This document shows positions 24,175-38,177 of a stretch of 64,000 nt of DNA, piece by piece (positions within the stretch are counted from its first letter, which is position 1; every line of letters begins with the position of its first letter). The stretch covers positions 8,036,001 through 8,100,000 of the forward strand of contig NC_079381.1 in NCBI RefSeq assembly GCF_021018895.1. Direction: 5' to 3'. The stretch comes from Seriola aureovittata. Taxonomy: Eukaryota > Chordata > Actinopteri > Carangiformes > Carangidae. The translations under genes were made by a program, and so were the position numbers. The notes below the pieces were generated by a model, which saw only the letters and a list, made by a program, of their open reading frames with translations, was not told where the DNA came from and did not search any database.

Positions 24175-27100
24175 TTCTAATCCTTATTCTACCTGCTACC
24201 TTCTCATTGAAAGCCTGTGCTAGGACGTGAGTGTACATGTTCACCCTGTCCTCCATCAGCGTGGTCCTGCTTGTTGGGTTCATTCTGGAGTTCAGCGGGA
24301 GCAGAGCATCGACATGAACTGTATACTGTTGAGGAGACACGTTGCACGATGTTTACTTTTACTGTGGCCACGCTGACTGCTGCTGTATGACAATATTGTG
24401 CATACACTTATCACAAAGTAACAGGCACGTCCACCTTTTGTCCCAAGGGGCGGGTAATGCGCTTTATTCACGGTTTTTGCAACTTGGCATCAACAACATA
24501 CGACATAAAACGGTAAATGTGTGGAAAACTTAATTGAGAGGCAGCTATATAAGGGATAAGAAGCTTGACCGCTGCTTCGGGCTGTACTTGGCATGGTGCA
24601 GAGCGCAGTGAAGTGTGCAAAGTCAAGAGTGCTCTGCCCAGTGCGCCGGCGGCGTGCCAAGTGCAGTGGTATTTTCGTGCCCAGTGCACCAGCAAAGGCA
24701 CTTGTAAACAGGGTGGGATCAAAAAGAATGTATTATCATACATTATAGGCGGCCATGTTGGAGGTTATGAGAATCATGGCCACATCACATTCATTACTTT
24801 CATCCTCTTTCAACACAGGACGATCCCTGTCATGAGGCATTGATCATTTTTCTTTGAAGTCAATTGCCATAGCGCCGCATTTACAATGAAAGTAAGTTAT
24901 TTTTTAAAGTTTCATTACAAAGGAGGAAAGAAACTCATAAATAATCAAATAATGTTCGTGATATTCTTATTGAACATATGGTGACCCCGGGTGTTACTTC
25001 GGCCACACTTGTTAACGATGATGAAGTTTGCAGCCGTTGCCCCGGTTACCGTGTGTTTCGGATGGAAACACCTGGGGAGGAGAAAGAAACTGCCTCTTCG
25101 GGGGGAAGTATTAGCAGAGATAAAAGTTTTAATTGATCTCAGACTTTTCCTGAGACTCTGTGAACTGTTTTCACTGTGTCAGTCTCCTGTTGATTTGCAG
25201 TAGAAGCTGTAGAATAATTCATCAAAACACAAGTTGGATATGCACATGAACACAAAGGTTTCTGTGGTTATCTTGCAACAGTCTGGTGCTTGACACACAA
25301 AAACTATTTGGAGTGCTGTCGTAGTCTTTCCTTTTTCATTATTTACTACGTTAAGGATCTGGCACCCAGTTTTCATGATGCTATTGTGAGTTCAGTGCGT
25401 TGTATCTTATTCACACATAATTTAACCAGCGGATCTACAGTGTGTAATTGTGAAGACGGTTATAAAGAAACTCACCAGAGAAAGGAAAAGGCCTTCACCA
25501 TAAACTACCTACTAACTATTGTGGATAACAGAGCCGTTAAGAATGACTCATTAATCTTTATTCTTGCTGGCTGGCATTAATGTGATTCTGAACAGCTTTT
25601 TTTTTGCCCATGTGTCAGCTGATTGAAAATCGTAAAAATAAAAGTGGAAAGAGGAGCAGAGCATGAACAAAGGGCATGTGTGATTTATAGAGGTTTATAT
25701 GGGTGTGATTTCACCAGTGTGCCACTGGATTGGCACCACTTCTGCAAGTCTTCTTCCCCCTTCCTAGGGTGCAGGGCAAGTCACCAAGACGCCAAAGTTA
25801 AAGAAATAACCTCAGTGCGGCGCATTATTACCAGTTCACCAGTGTGAAAATAGAGCCTCATTGAACTTCATGGAACTTAGAAACTTGGAGGAAATTATCT
25901 CGCTTATACAAATATGCACTTGATAAACAGTCATATGTGATTAAATAAATGACAGAATTAATTAATTTACTTAAAGAACTCATTTTAATCTGAAATGCCT
26001 GTGTTAAATAAAGTTCTAGGGTTTGCGTTTCCAGGCAACTTCTAGTTAAACTGGAAGGTTTCATAAGGCTGAGCCATAAATTTTAGAAATAATGACATCT
26101 TTTAAACCAGGGCAGAAAATGAACTTTACAGATTTCTCTCAAATCTTGAACTCACTCGACCTAGAAGAAGAGAGAACAATGCTGCATTCTCACACAAAAT
26201 ATTAAAAAATGCCTTTGCATTTGATATTTAGTTACTTGTAACTTTTTCCGTCTCATCTGAGAGTTTTTCTCAACTCTTTTTTTATTTTCCTGTGTGGTTT
26301 GGTCGTGTTGCTCTCGCCTCTCTCCTGCAGCTGCTCTTCAGACTCACAAGCTAACAGCTTTACCTCAGTTAACATTATTTCAAAAGTTCTCACTTTCCAT
26401 TTCCTATCTCTAGTTGAGATGGACATCCATATTCATACTGAATATAAAACATGAATAAAATCTCCCTCGTTCTCAAAAAGAAGCTTCTTATCTTTTTGCC
26501 GTTGTCAAAGGTGATGGATACATAAATAACCCTGGCCCAACGAATTTAAAACTTCAAACAAACCTGTGTTATACTTTCCAGTTACGAAATACATATTCAC
26601 ACCTGTCAACCAATTAGAGTCAAGAAGGTATAAAAATGCAATAACCGCATAGGAATGTCTGTCTTTTTTAGCTAATTTAATTTAAGATAACAAGTACATT
26701 TGTTGAAGAAATAACACGTTACAATACTAGTATAAAAAAAAAAAAAAGGTGAGAATGTACACTACAAGACACCACTTTTTTTCACGTGCCCATTTCAGGC
26801 GCTCAGAGGCCCGGGCATGCTCGTTCAACTGCTGAAAGGCATTTGCACACTGTATTTCAATTTTTTGGAGGCATGAGCGTACATGCGTTAACTCCATAGC
26901 TGAAGACAGGAGCATTCATGTCCCTTATGCTTGTTGAAGGAAGGGATATTCAACATTTACATTCTGTTGAGCACACATGAGCCTGCATGTTTTACCTTTC
27001 TAGTACTGGCAGGAGTGCACTTGATGAAAGGCTGACTCTGAGTAATGAAGTTTCTTGTAAAAATAACACACAAAAAAAAATGCATGACAATCACATGCAG

Positions 27101-29240
27101 AGCGGGAAAAAAATGCAATAAAATGAACGATATATGAGTTGACTTAATAATTTGTAGAATAAAATTACATTAGTCAAATCACTTTTCTTCTCAGAATGCT
27201 GTACCTGTATTACACTTTGGATTAAATTAAGTTTAGTCAAAGTTCACTGGAATATTAATAAAATACCAAATGATTGTTCAAATTGACATGTTAAAAATTC
27301 TCAAAAACTTGAAAAAGTTTGCAGACAAAAACTTTTCACACCCTGATCTAAGCTAAGGTTGGCTGTAGTGAACTTACACTTAAAATCTGTAAATAAAAAG
27401 AGAAAGTTGTGACGTATGTGAAGTAGCATGTGGTGGTATTTTGCTAGCAGGTTTGGTGATTCTATATAGTAAATCATTTTTATAACTACATTTTTTTTAT
27501 ACTGTCACACAGCAAGAGGTTCCCAGCCAGCTTGGGCTTACAAGACCAGGGGAGCAGTAACATGAAGAGAGCGAAAGGACAAATATAATACACCTCCATA
27601 CATGTCACTAAATGTCAAGCTAAATATGAACACAGTCCTGATCTTTGGACATTACAGCAGTAAAAACACAAACTGTGCCTTTGAGCCCTCGTATGCTGTT
27701 GTTAACTATCTATCACAGATTAAGAAGTCTATGTCCATGAGAAAAGACATCAAACTACATTTATGTAGAAACCTGTATCTGAAATTGTCGTGCTGTGTAA
27801 TGGACAACAGAACAAGAAGTGCATTTCATGTCTGAGACAGGTGACACTCTCTGTTCTCCACTGGAATTGAATTGAAGTGTCCAGATACCACATCTCAACT
27901 GGGCAGAGACAGACCCTTGTGCCCTGCTCAGTTTGAGGTTGACATAGTTCCTCAGGACGGTAAATGCACTTAATCAGATAGATGTGTATGTTCTATACAC
28001 ATGAAAGTTGAATGTGGCTGTTAGCACTCTGGATGAGATGGGACACGTCCCACAAAGATAATTTGGCTCAGAGTCAAGAAATTACACATCAGGGCTGTTG
28101 CTTCCAAATGTCAAGGTATCCATAGGAGAGTGGGTGCTCGGCTCCGCTGCCATGGCTTCTTTTGTGTCTTCTCTGTTATTGTATTTCAGGCGGATGTGAG
28201 AGTGTGTAAAAGTCAGGGATTAAACCTGAGACCTTTCTCCTGAAGGACCTCACGACCTTCTCAGAGAAAAGGAATATAATGTATGAGAGGGAAAGTAAAG
28301 TATGAAGGAAGTGGCAAAGGTGGAAGCAGATGTGCTGCGGGTGGATATGTGGGAGAGGGGTGAGAGCGAGGGAGAGCATTGTATGGCTGAATTTGCCCAT
28401 GGAAAAGGCTGAAATTGTTACTTTCTTCTGCCACGGACCTGATTTTCCAAGCAGCTGTCTGAATGGCAAGAAACTCCCCAAAGAAAAAAGGTAGCCATTG
28501 ATCATAGTGGACTGGATGAAATGTGGATTAACATAAGGCAGCTGGTTTTATATTTGATAATGAGGAGGATGTTTCCTTGCATCTATTAATAAAACTCTGT
28601 TTATTCAGCTTGTAAACAGCACTCACTGATAAACTCTGTTTTTGTTATTTTGAATTCAGAAATATGTGATAATTACAACATCTACGTATACATGCTGGTG
28701 TGAGGCTGATCATCATCAGAATTATGTTGTGCAAGTATTGACCTATTATAGCACAGCAACAGAAAATATGGGCAGAACTGACCAGAGAGTGTGCATTATT
28801 TTCTGATAACCACACAGCTCTCACATCAGCTAGTTTCAGTGTTTTCTAATTTGAAGTGGTGACATAACGTTTACTCTAAATAATACGGAAAAAATGATAC
28901 AGATAATCCACTCTGACCCATGCTGTTGTTGAAATGTAACGCACTGCACACATCACAGGTTAAGGGGGCGGATCTTTACTTACAAAACTGTGTGATGTCT
29001 GAGACTATGGCAGACACATGCACTCTGTACAACACAGGAACATGCAGAGTTGCACAGTACTTTGTACGTCAACTAAACAAACGGGTGGTAGGACGATGAC
29101 CAGGGCAGACAAACAACATCAGGCAGATTGACAAAAAGAGGAAATCAATAGGAAAGAGTTCAGCTGGAGCCACTCTGATATTGTACCTTGTCCTCTGTGC
29201 GCCTGTGTTGAGACTAAAAGTTTACAGCCAAGGAGAATCT

Positions 29241-29245
<5 letters not shown>
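24174..29245. other. intron, mostly unique AT-rich sequence
   Basis: No gene recognised. Features seen: a GC-richer patch at 24560-24700 with a perfect direct repeat TGCCCAGTGC (24635-24644 and 24678-24687), and an A13 run near 26734. The remaining open frames are short and unremarkable. Confidence 0.5.

Positions 29246-29282
<37 letters not shown>
29246..29282. repeat. (CT)18 microsatellite
   Basis: Near-perfect TC/CT run. Confidence 0.96.
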
Positions 29283-29288
<6 letters not shown>

Positions 29289-30452
29289 ATGGCTCTGTGT
29301 CTTTTATAAATATATGCAATATAATTACACTCCTACACACAATAACAACAACAACCTGGTTTAGTTAATACAGTGAGATAAAAAAAGAAAGTTGGATATA
29401 AAAAAAAGCCTTTACAGGACACAAAACATTACACCAACTGCTACAACAATTATTTGACTTATCAAACGAGAGAGAATTAACAACAACATATGAAAGAACC
29501 GTTATCCACTATTCATCAAGCAAAAATACCAAATATCTTTTTCTGTTTTATATTATTGTGTATTGAGTATTTGGCATCGTTGGTTGGACAAAACAAGCAA
29601 TTTAAAGACTTCACCTTTGGCTCTTTTATTTTATTATTCTAATTTTCGTATTTCATAGCCTAAATAAATAACAATAAACTCATAAATTAATTGAAAATTT
29701 CACAAAATAAATCATTATGTACAGTAGAAATACCCCCACAAATGCACCTTGTTTTCAACCTGCCTCACATAAATGCAAAAAGACAAACATACGCACGTGC
29801 AAACATATAGATGCACCTGTGTCTTAAAGGACAACACTTGTGTGCAATCCAAATTAATATCATGCTGCATGCTCTCCTTGCCATCATGAACATATTGGGT
29901 TCTCTGTGGGTTCCCGTGCATGTGTGTGTGGGTGCAAGGGTGCAAGACACAGCGATAGCGTGGATTTCAGCAATGCTGGCTAGCAACGATAAGAAGCCTA
30001 AATCCCCTACACATTCTCACATGGATAACCAAGGCTATAGGCCTCATATATAGAAAGTGCAGTTTCCATCAGAGGGCATGCGGGAAGGAGTAGTAAGGGT
30101 GAAGGCGAAGAGGAAGTTTTCTTTCCTTTTTTCAGCCTTACAATCAAATTTGACTTCGCCAAATGAAGAGGTGGTACCGTATTTTGATGCAGGTAACGTT
30201 CAGGTACCTGCTCATTCCATTGTTCTGTGCAAACATGTCTCTCCAAACAGGTGTGAACTGGGTTTTGTGTTCTCTCATACTGCACATGTTTGACTGCAAA
30301 ATCAATTTTCCACTAAGATTTTATCCTGTTATTAGTTTAGGATTAGACTTAACCTTTCAGAGAGAGTGCTGAGCAGAGTGAGAAACAAGAGCAAAACAAT
30401 AACAGGGACTGAGATATGCGGTGTGAAGCTGTGTTGTTCCCTCCTGGCGCCT

Positions 30453-30474
30453 CACACACACACACACACACACA
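30453..30474. repeat. (CA)n microsatellite
   Basis: Eleven CA units. Confidence 0.95.
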
Positions 30475-30592
30475 GATAAACACACACTCTTACGAGATTA
30501 GAAAACCACCTTTGCAGTGGGTGTGAGTGATGGAAGAGCCTTGCCTCAATTCATCACTGTGTGCGTACCACATGTCTTGACATAGGTTTTTC

Positions 30593-30595
<3 letters not shown>

Positions 30596-30629
<34 letters not shown>
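30596..30629. repeat. (TG)17 microsatellite
   Basis: Perfect TG run; complementary to the CA array at 30453, about 120 bp away. Confidence 0.96.
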
Positions 30630-30631
<2 letters not shown>

Positions 30632-31904
30632 AAGAGGTGCAGAAAACTTAAGCCAGAAGGTTAATGCTACCTCTACTAGATTACCTGAGCCGAGGTGCTG
30701 TGATAAATATGGTGTGTTATCGACGTGACAGATCAGACTTCATGTTATCCTGTTAAAGAAATATACCAGACACACACTCACTGTACAGGCAATATTGCAC
30801 ATGCCGATGTTTAAAATTTGATATTGTATCAGTATGTTGAAGGGTCTCGCTTGGATTTATTTGTTTCCTAACACGTTTTTAGGTTATTTTTTGCCCTAAG
30901 TATAGTGTTGTGTTTTATTTTATCAGTTTCAAATTGCACACAGACCCTTACAGCACGAAGGGCTGCGTATCATTACAATGTAATGACAGTACCTGAATGC
31001 CAACCCGACTTTCAGCACCATATCTGTATCAAATTACTACTACTTGCCATTATTATTTCAAAATAAAGCCAAACTTGTAATACATGGAATGCATTCTAAA
31101 CAGTAGCAGCTGAAGAAAGTTGACTAAATAAAATGGTGTGAAATTGTTTTAAATCATTGAAGAATGAGGTTAAACCCAGGAGAACTTCACTGACATCTTG
31201 GAAGTGGTGGGAGATGAAGTGTGTTATCAATATTATTATTATTATCCATTAGGATCTGTAATCTGTAATTCCAGTATTTTTGTAATTGCTCAGTAGTTGG
31301 TAGCAGGTGCACCTTTTTTCCGGCTCAGCACAAACCTCCACACACCTTGTTTTTTGGGGAAACTCCTAGCACTTTATCTGCAGATGACATTACCCAGTTT
31401 CTGGTGTCTAAATGAGATACCTCATCACAATGCCACGACGGGCCACCTAGGCTATGATAGGACATTACACTGCATAATGACCTGTTAGTCCTGGCGGATT
31501 ATGCAATGTGATGTCCCAAGGCAGCGCCTCGGTTGCATGTCTGACAATGATGGAGCAAGCTGGGCTTCAGTGTCTTGCTTAAGGGCATGTGTTTATTGTA
31601 CAGAGCCAGACTGTTATCTATTAATAATGGAACTATCTCCCAAACCATTAGGCCATCACGCCATTTGCAAGAACTTGAGGCAAAAAACACTCACTGAAAT
31701 CTCAGCACCCACTATTTTCAGAATCCCATCTTGTGTTTCAAGTGGTAAACCACTTGTGCTGAATGAATTTATGTTTGTATTTTCCAGCAAAGTGGAGCAG
31801 TCTACTTCTCAGACTGAGACAGGATTTTCTATTTTTTCTATTACTTTTAGAACATTTTTTAGGTTTTCTTTTAATTGTGAAATAAACAGAACGTGCTGAT
31901 GTGC

Positions 31905-32400
31905 TGCGGTAAGTCACTTCCGGTTGCTGGTGTTGGCAGGTGTTGCTGCTATGTTCAGCTATTTTAGCTTTTTTTTTTATTATTTATTTTTTTACAGTGG
32001 CTAATTACTGATGTATATTTAAACGTACATTAGTTCCGTTCAATCACTCACAGCTCTCTTTCTCTCGCTAATCCAGCTGTTTATACGTTCTTCAGGTCTG
32101 CTAGTTACTTTATCTTAGCAGTCAGCGATGGCTTCTCTCTCTCTCTCCCTCTCGCTCTCCTGCTCTCTCTTGTTCTGTGTTTAGTTACTCCTCTGCCTCC
32201 TCTAGTGATAATGGTATGTGTAGTACATGTACTTTATTTGTCGGCATGGCGGTGAGGTTCAGTGAACTGGTAACACGGCTCCGCACCATGGAAACCACAT
32301 CGCTACTACTAGTTAGCCAGTTAGCTGGTGCAGGTTTTGTTTTAACAGGGCATTTCAACTACATTGATTGACAACAGCTCCAAATGTTTCTGTTTTACTG
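31905..32400 (+). mobile_element. putative retroelement-derived fragment
   Basis: The plus-strand frame 32177-32371 reads YSSASSSDNGMCSTC (a CxxC-like start) and then MAVRFSELVTRLRTME, followed by CTC/TCT-rich leader sequence upstream. From memory this resembles the start of an ORF found in high-copy teleost repeats, but I cannot confirm the family. The frame closes at 32371 with no recognisable domain, so at best it is a 5' fragment. Confidence 0.4.
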
Positions 32401-32617
32401 CTGGATTGACCTTCAAAGATTACAGATTCACAAACACCGTCTTGCACAAGGTGATGCATCGAGGAGCTGCTTTGCAGTGTAAATAGTCGTCACCCAATGA
32501 CTCAAAGGTTCCCCAATGGATTGTAGCCAATGTAGGAACTCACATAGAAATTCATATGAGAAAACAAAATGTGAATAAGTTAGTGCGGGTTTTATATATG
32601 TGCATATTTTTCATCCC

Positions 32618-32637
32618 GTGTGTGTGTGTGTGTGTGT
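32618..32637. repeat. (TG)10 microsatellite
   Basis: Short perfect TG run. Confidence 0.93.
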
Positions 32638-33244
32638 CACTGTCACTATTCTTTAAGGCACTGCGGACTTTCAATATCTCAGAGCTATAGTCAGTGTTTT
32701 GTCAGCATGATGGACAAGAAAGCTACGGGAATTTGAATTTGAAAGGAGTGAAGAGAGGCTATTGTCCCTAGACAATACAGTATGAGGGTTTGGGAAGCGA
32801 ATGGTTTTCTGTATGTATCCATTCTTCCACAGAAAATCACACTTCAACTGAGGGAGATAGAACTGTCCTTCCACAAAGTCATGGGCAATAAATACACAAA
32901 TACACTCGCGCACGCACGCACATACACACACTCACTCTTGAAGATGGACATGAACACAAATATGCACACACTTCCTACTTCCTCTGCTTTACTCTCTTTT
33001 GTTGCTTCTCCTCTACAAGGACGAACATCTCTTTCAGAAATGTTGTAATGTTTTTCTTTTTGTTTTGTTTCCCTTTTTTTTCAGCCAACGTGGCTTCCTT
33101 TCTTCACTACAAGGGTATTGGCTTACGGCGCTGCCGTATACCTAGATGTTCTCTTTTCAAAAAGTTTTTCTAAAGAAATACAAACTGACAGAGACACAAG
33201 CGCCAAGTGACGGTACAAGACAAACCTTTGTCATTTCAAACTGC

Positions 33245-33270
33245 AAAAAAAAAAAAAAAAAAAAAAAAAA
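33245..33270. repeat. A26 homopolymer
   Basis: Run of 26 A on the plus strand. It could be a retroposition tail, but no recognisable body precedes it. Confidence 0.9.
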
Positions 33271-35265
33271 GATCTTTTCCAGACAGAAAAACAAGAACTC
33301 AAAATATTCAAAGCTAAAAAATCCACTCCAGGTACTATTGCAAAGACATTTATGTTTTATGTTTATTTTATTATTTCTTTTAATCGACTGCTGCTCCTGT
33401 GAGGGCCTCAGACTAAAGGAGGTTAGGGCAATGTCCTTCTTCTAACTATTGCTTTTTTAATATGTCAAATGAGTTTCCTGAGGCTTTAATCTGTCAAACG
33501 CACAGTTATCTGCCTCATTTTCATTTTCCCAACATAATACACTGAGGCAGTGTCATCAGTTTTATTTTTGACTTATTGTTTGGATTGAATGCAACATTTA
33601 AATTCTATACACTCCCCAGCGCCTTAATAGGTACATCCGGGATGTGGTATTACTGTTATTATTAAATCTTATGCACCAGTTACTCTCACTTTACTGTTGG
33701 TATTTGGTTCCATTGTTTTGTCTTCTTTTCTAGTTTCCGTCTTGGCGTTCACTGTTGTGTTTTCATTCCACTCTCCTTTTGCTTCATTGCACTCAGAAAG
33801 TTGTTTCTTTTTTGTGTTTCTTCGCGCACTTGATTTTAGCGGAATGACTTTAGTTGAGAGGAATGACAATAAAGTTGAACTGAATTAAATTAAACTGAAG
33901 TTCAATGTGATAAATGGCAATCTTTTCCCCCTGCCACTCTTCTACTTTCTCGCCACAATGCGTCACAGTGAAGGCTTTTTCTCTTCACAATACATCAAAT
34001 TAAATGTGTATATTTAGAAGTGTTGCACCACTGAAGGGTCTGAGACCCCTTTTAAGCCTCTGGTGATTCACTTCCAATGTCTTGGAACAAAGTTTTATTG
34101 CGAAGCAACATTAGCCAAAACTCCGCTCATACTGGCTGGAATTACATTAGGTTCCTGGCAACATTAACTTATTGAACAGTCTATCAGGAGGAATTGGGGG
34201 AACTATTGGGGGCTCAGTGATTTTAATGGCACAAGAAAACACAACTTGAGATTTAATGGTTTGGAATCAACAAAATGGCTCTGGAAACACAAAATCCATC
34301 TTGCAAATGGTCACTCAAATCAATAGAGGGGACATTCTATTCATCTACAAATGAAAAGCCTTTTTTAATGACTAAAATGAATTGATTTGTTAAGTTGATT
34401 TCTTTCTTTCAAGCGCAGGTGGTTCTCTTGTTTTCACTGTTGCCTCAGCCTGAGCATTCGCTCTCAAACACCAGGAGAGCAGGATTTTTATTTCATCCAA
34501 AAAAGAAACACCAGCTTTTCTGAAACCATTTTCAGCACATCTATTTTACTGTCTTTGGGACACAGGGGACATTAGTGAGACAGTTGGATGCATTAAGAAC
34601 ACTGAGCTACCTTTGCTTTAACATAGGAAGAGAAAGAACTATTTTACTACACTGTACTGTTTATTTGTTTTAGAAAATATCATGAGCAGTACTATTACAT
34701 TTAAAGCACTGAGCGTTTAACTGCACTGTGAAAGCATAGGAGCAACTGATGTAATACTAAATTAAGTATAAATAAACCATACAATAACGTAGGCTATCAC
34801 TATGTATACTCAGGAGGCCTTTTGCACAGCATGGTGAAAAAAAGTGCTGAGGTTTATATTTGTATGGCGCAGTAATTGGAAATATACTGAAACGCCTAAG
34901 AGCCAATCACAGGATGTTAGAACTACCGCTTCCCTCCAAAGTAAGGTTAATAACTTGAAACTTATAATTCCTAATCCCCCCAAATATTTACCTCTGCTTT
35001 ACTTGTACGTGTATTTCCCTCCGCTACAATTATGCTCCAACACAGATGCAAACAAGCGGACACCCACACACTCGTTTAGCTGCACAACAGGGTAGTGGAA
35101 AGTTAATCAGGGCATTACAGCAACCACATGTAAAAAGTCACTGAACCATACACGCACACGTATATGCACACACATGGCAGAGCGTGCACACACACTGAGT
35201 CTCTCCCACACATTAACACTGGCGCACACAGTAGAAATAGAAACACCTGTATCTAAGGAGTCACA
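33271..35265. other. intron with no recognisable gene
   Basis: Mixed AT-rich sequence without repeats I can name; no exon signal on either strand. Confidence 0.5.
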
Positions 35266-35390
35266 TACACACACACACACACTCACACACAAACACACAC
35301 ACTCACACGTACAATATGGTGTCAGGTCACTGAAGCGGTGGTTGAAAAATTCCTGACAGGATTACGAGGAGTACTTATACTAGACACACA

Positions 35391-35437
<47 letters not shown>
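35266..35437. repeat. CA arrays
   Basis: Interrupted CA at 35266-35305 and a long run at 35384-35437 with one CATACA break. Confidence 0.94.
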
Positions 35438-35440
<3 letters not shown>

Positions 35441-35757
35441 AACATGCCTGATGAATTACAGTAGAGGATCATTTCCATTCTTAAAGTAACATTCGTCACA
35501 ATTAGCATATAAGAAGCTGTATACTGCATGTGTCCATCTTTTATTATAATTTTTTTGTAGGTGTGTTTTTGTTCATGACTCAACACTCAGTAACATAATT
35601 TATTGCCACAGCTCCAAAACGCTAAATGCTGTCTGACCCTAAAGCCATTGCAGCACTCTGTTCACCATTTATTTGTCATTAAACACTGGCTGGCTGTGAC
35701 CTGCTGTAAGCCTCATTAGAATACACTTCCATAAATGACTCACATTAGGCAACAGAG

Positions 35758-35761
35758 ACAC

Positions 35762-35814
<53 letters not shown>
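35758..35814. repeat. (CA)28 microsatellite
   Basis: CA run with a single CG unit near the start. Confidence 0.96.
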
Positions 35815-35818
<4 letters not shown>

Positions 35819-38177
35819 TGCTAGCACTCTCATATTATTTGGTTCTTTTAATGAATTGTGTGAGCCAAAATGAGAGTGTACACACTGACTGATACAGTTT
35901 CACCTGTGTGTCCTCCTCGTCCTGCCTCCACTTTCATCTTAAGAGTGTGTTTGAAAGAGAGAAGTGCAGGCAGAGCGAAAAACCAAGAAAACAACAGAAT
36001 AGAGGAACTTGGCGACTTTGACTTAACAGTCGCTGAATGTCAAGCATCAAGGACCTTGTCTTTTGTCTGTCGGGTGTTGTTAATGAAAGTTATTCTAAGA
36101 GAGGTGGAGGGGTAGGAGAAGGGAGAGATGATGGAGACAGAGACAGGAGTGTGGAGAGATAAAGCAAGGCTGAAGGACGACAGCAAAGAGAGCTCATTGC
36201 TCAATTGTGTTCATGTGCACATCTCACGTATTGTGTTCCTTTTCAATTTTGGAAGGCCATATCAGAGGGATTCAGATGAAATGAGGGGGGGGGGTGGGGT
36301 CAGAGGTTAGAGGCTTTGTTTGTCTTTCCCAAAGAAACTCAGTTTGAAATTTAATACAAAAACAATCAGTAGCTCAAAGAAAGAATTTATTGACAATGAT
36401 TTTGTACAAATGTGGTCAATACGGGCCCTGCCTTTTCTAAAACAGTTCTGTGAGTCAGACAAGATATTGCTTTCTCAAGCATGGTCATTATTCTCCCACT
36501 GAGGATGAGGGAGTGTGATTTATATACAGTGTTCAATAAACTAATATCTCTGTAGTTGAAAGGACACTATCCATCTGTGACTTCGGAATAGGGCTGCTGA
36601 TAGATCTGTATCAAACTGGGGCCAATCGACTTAACTTAACTAACAACTAAACTTATAAACAAAAGAGCAAGCAAAAACCTGCTTATGTGACCTTAAAGCC
36701 TCATTTTGCGAGTCATCAATATCAGCAGCGTTTCTCGTTTATTTCTTTTTTACTTCTTTCCAAGTCATTTTTACCATTAAAATCCTCACTGCATTCATCT
36801 GCCAGATGCAAAGCATTCAATGCCATAACAAGATTCATCTAAACTGACAGTGTCACCAGTAAACAAACTCTTTTAATCATCCTTGCAATCTTCAGTACTA
36901 AATCTATATCATCTGCCAACACACCAGGGTCAGGAAGACGAAAACACAGTAATAAGATGGACAGAGTAGGTATCATGACTCTAATACTTTAGGATGGACA
37001 GATCATCATTCAGCCTCTGCGCTTATTTAAGGGTTTTGTGAGTGACATTGAACTGATATGTTCATGTGAATGTACAGTATTTTTAACTGCTTCAGACTTT
37101 TGGGAAGGAGCCATCAGAGAAAAAGAAAAAGAGAGAGAGAGCCTTGATCAAAGCTTTACTGGGAATCCCTTCTAAAAGATTAATGAGTTAAAGGCGCTGG
37201 ACAAGACACACACACACACTCATACACAGACATCATGCAAACACACGGCTCAGACAGTGAGATTCCGAGATTCCATATCTTAGCATAAAGGACTGCAATT
37301 GGTTGGAAATGGTCCATTACCAGACCGATTTTATCAGACAGTCGGGAACCCTGTGTCTATCCAGGACCAATTACAGACCATTCACTACTACACAATAATG
37401 GATTCTACGAATATTTGTTTTCTCATATCTCACATTTAGTCTTTTGCCTCTCACTCAAATTCATGGCATGTGACACACATTTAGGAGGGAAAACACAGGC
37501 TGGAAGACAGAGTGGATGATTGTGTTTCCATGTGTTTAGAGGGGGGCCTCCTCATTAGGGTTGTGTTCCGGATGCCAGTTCCGTTTTGGATCCACTTTCA
37601 GGTTGATAAAATATCCATATTAATTTACTGTGGCTGGAAATTAACATTGAGTATTCTATGAGTACTGTAACATGATGATGATGATGATGATGAAGATAAT
37701 AACCACTCTACAATTACAAGTGGACTGTGAATTTTTGCTTTTCAAAAAGACCAACAGAGAGGTCAGTCTTCTCTAGTAAAACAATTTCATATCTGGCACA
37801 TATTTTAATGTCCCAGATACATTTTTTTTGGATGCCATTACTTATAGTTGCTAAAAGTGGAGCCCATACTGCCTTGATAACACTTGAAGATTCAAATGGA
37901 TTCAGATTTGATTGGCAGATATGATACTGGATTCACATTTGAAAAGATTTTGTCGAACTACAACCCTAACCCCCATCTGCTTTTATTCACAGTATTGCAT
38001 GTAAATGTGCAAGTCTACATACATTGTTTGGGTTTTCGCCTTGGGCATTGTGTAAGAGGAGAAGAGTGTGCTTCTGCAACCTTCAATTCACACTTTGTCG
38101 TCGGTTTGTCGTTGAATGTGTCTGAGGCCACATTCTCCTCTGGTGGAAAACAGTGGATTGCGCCTACCATGTAAGGA
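35815..38177. other. intron, no recognisable gene
   Basis: Contains a purine-rich patch (36100-36180), a G-rich run near 36284-36299, a short CA run near 37207-37219 and a (GAT)n run at 37672-37692. Nothing coding is recognised. Confidence 0.5.
37672..37692. repeat. (GAT)7 trinucleotide repeat
   Basis: Seven ATG/GAT units. Confidence 0.93.
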
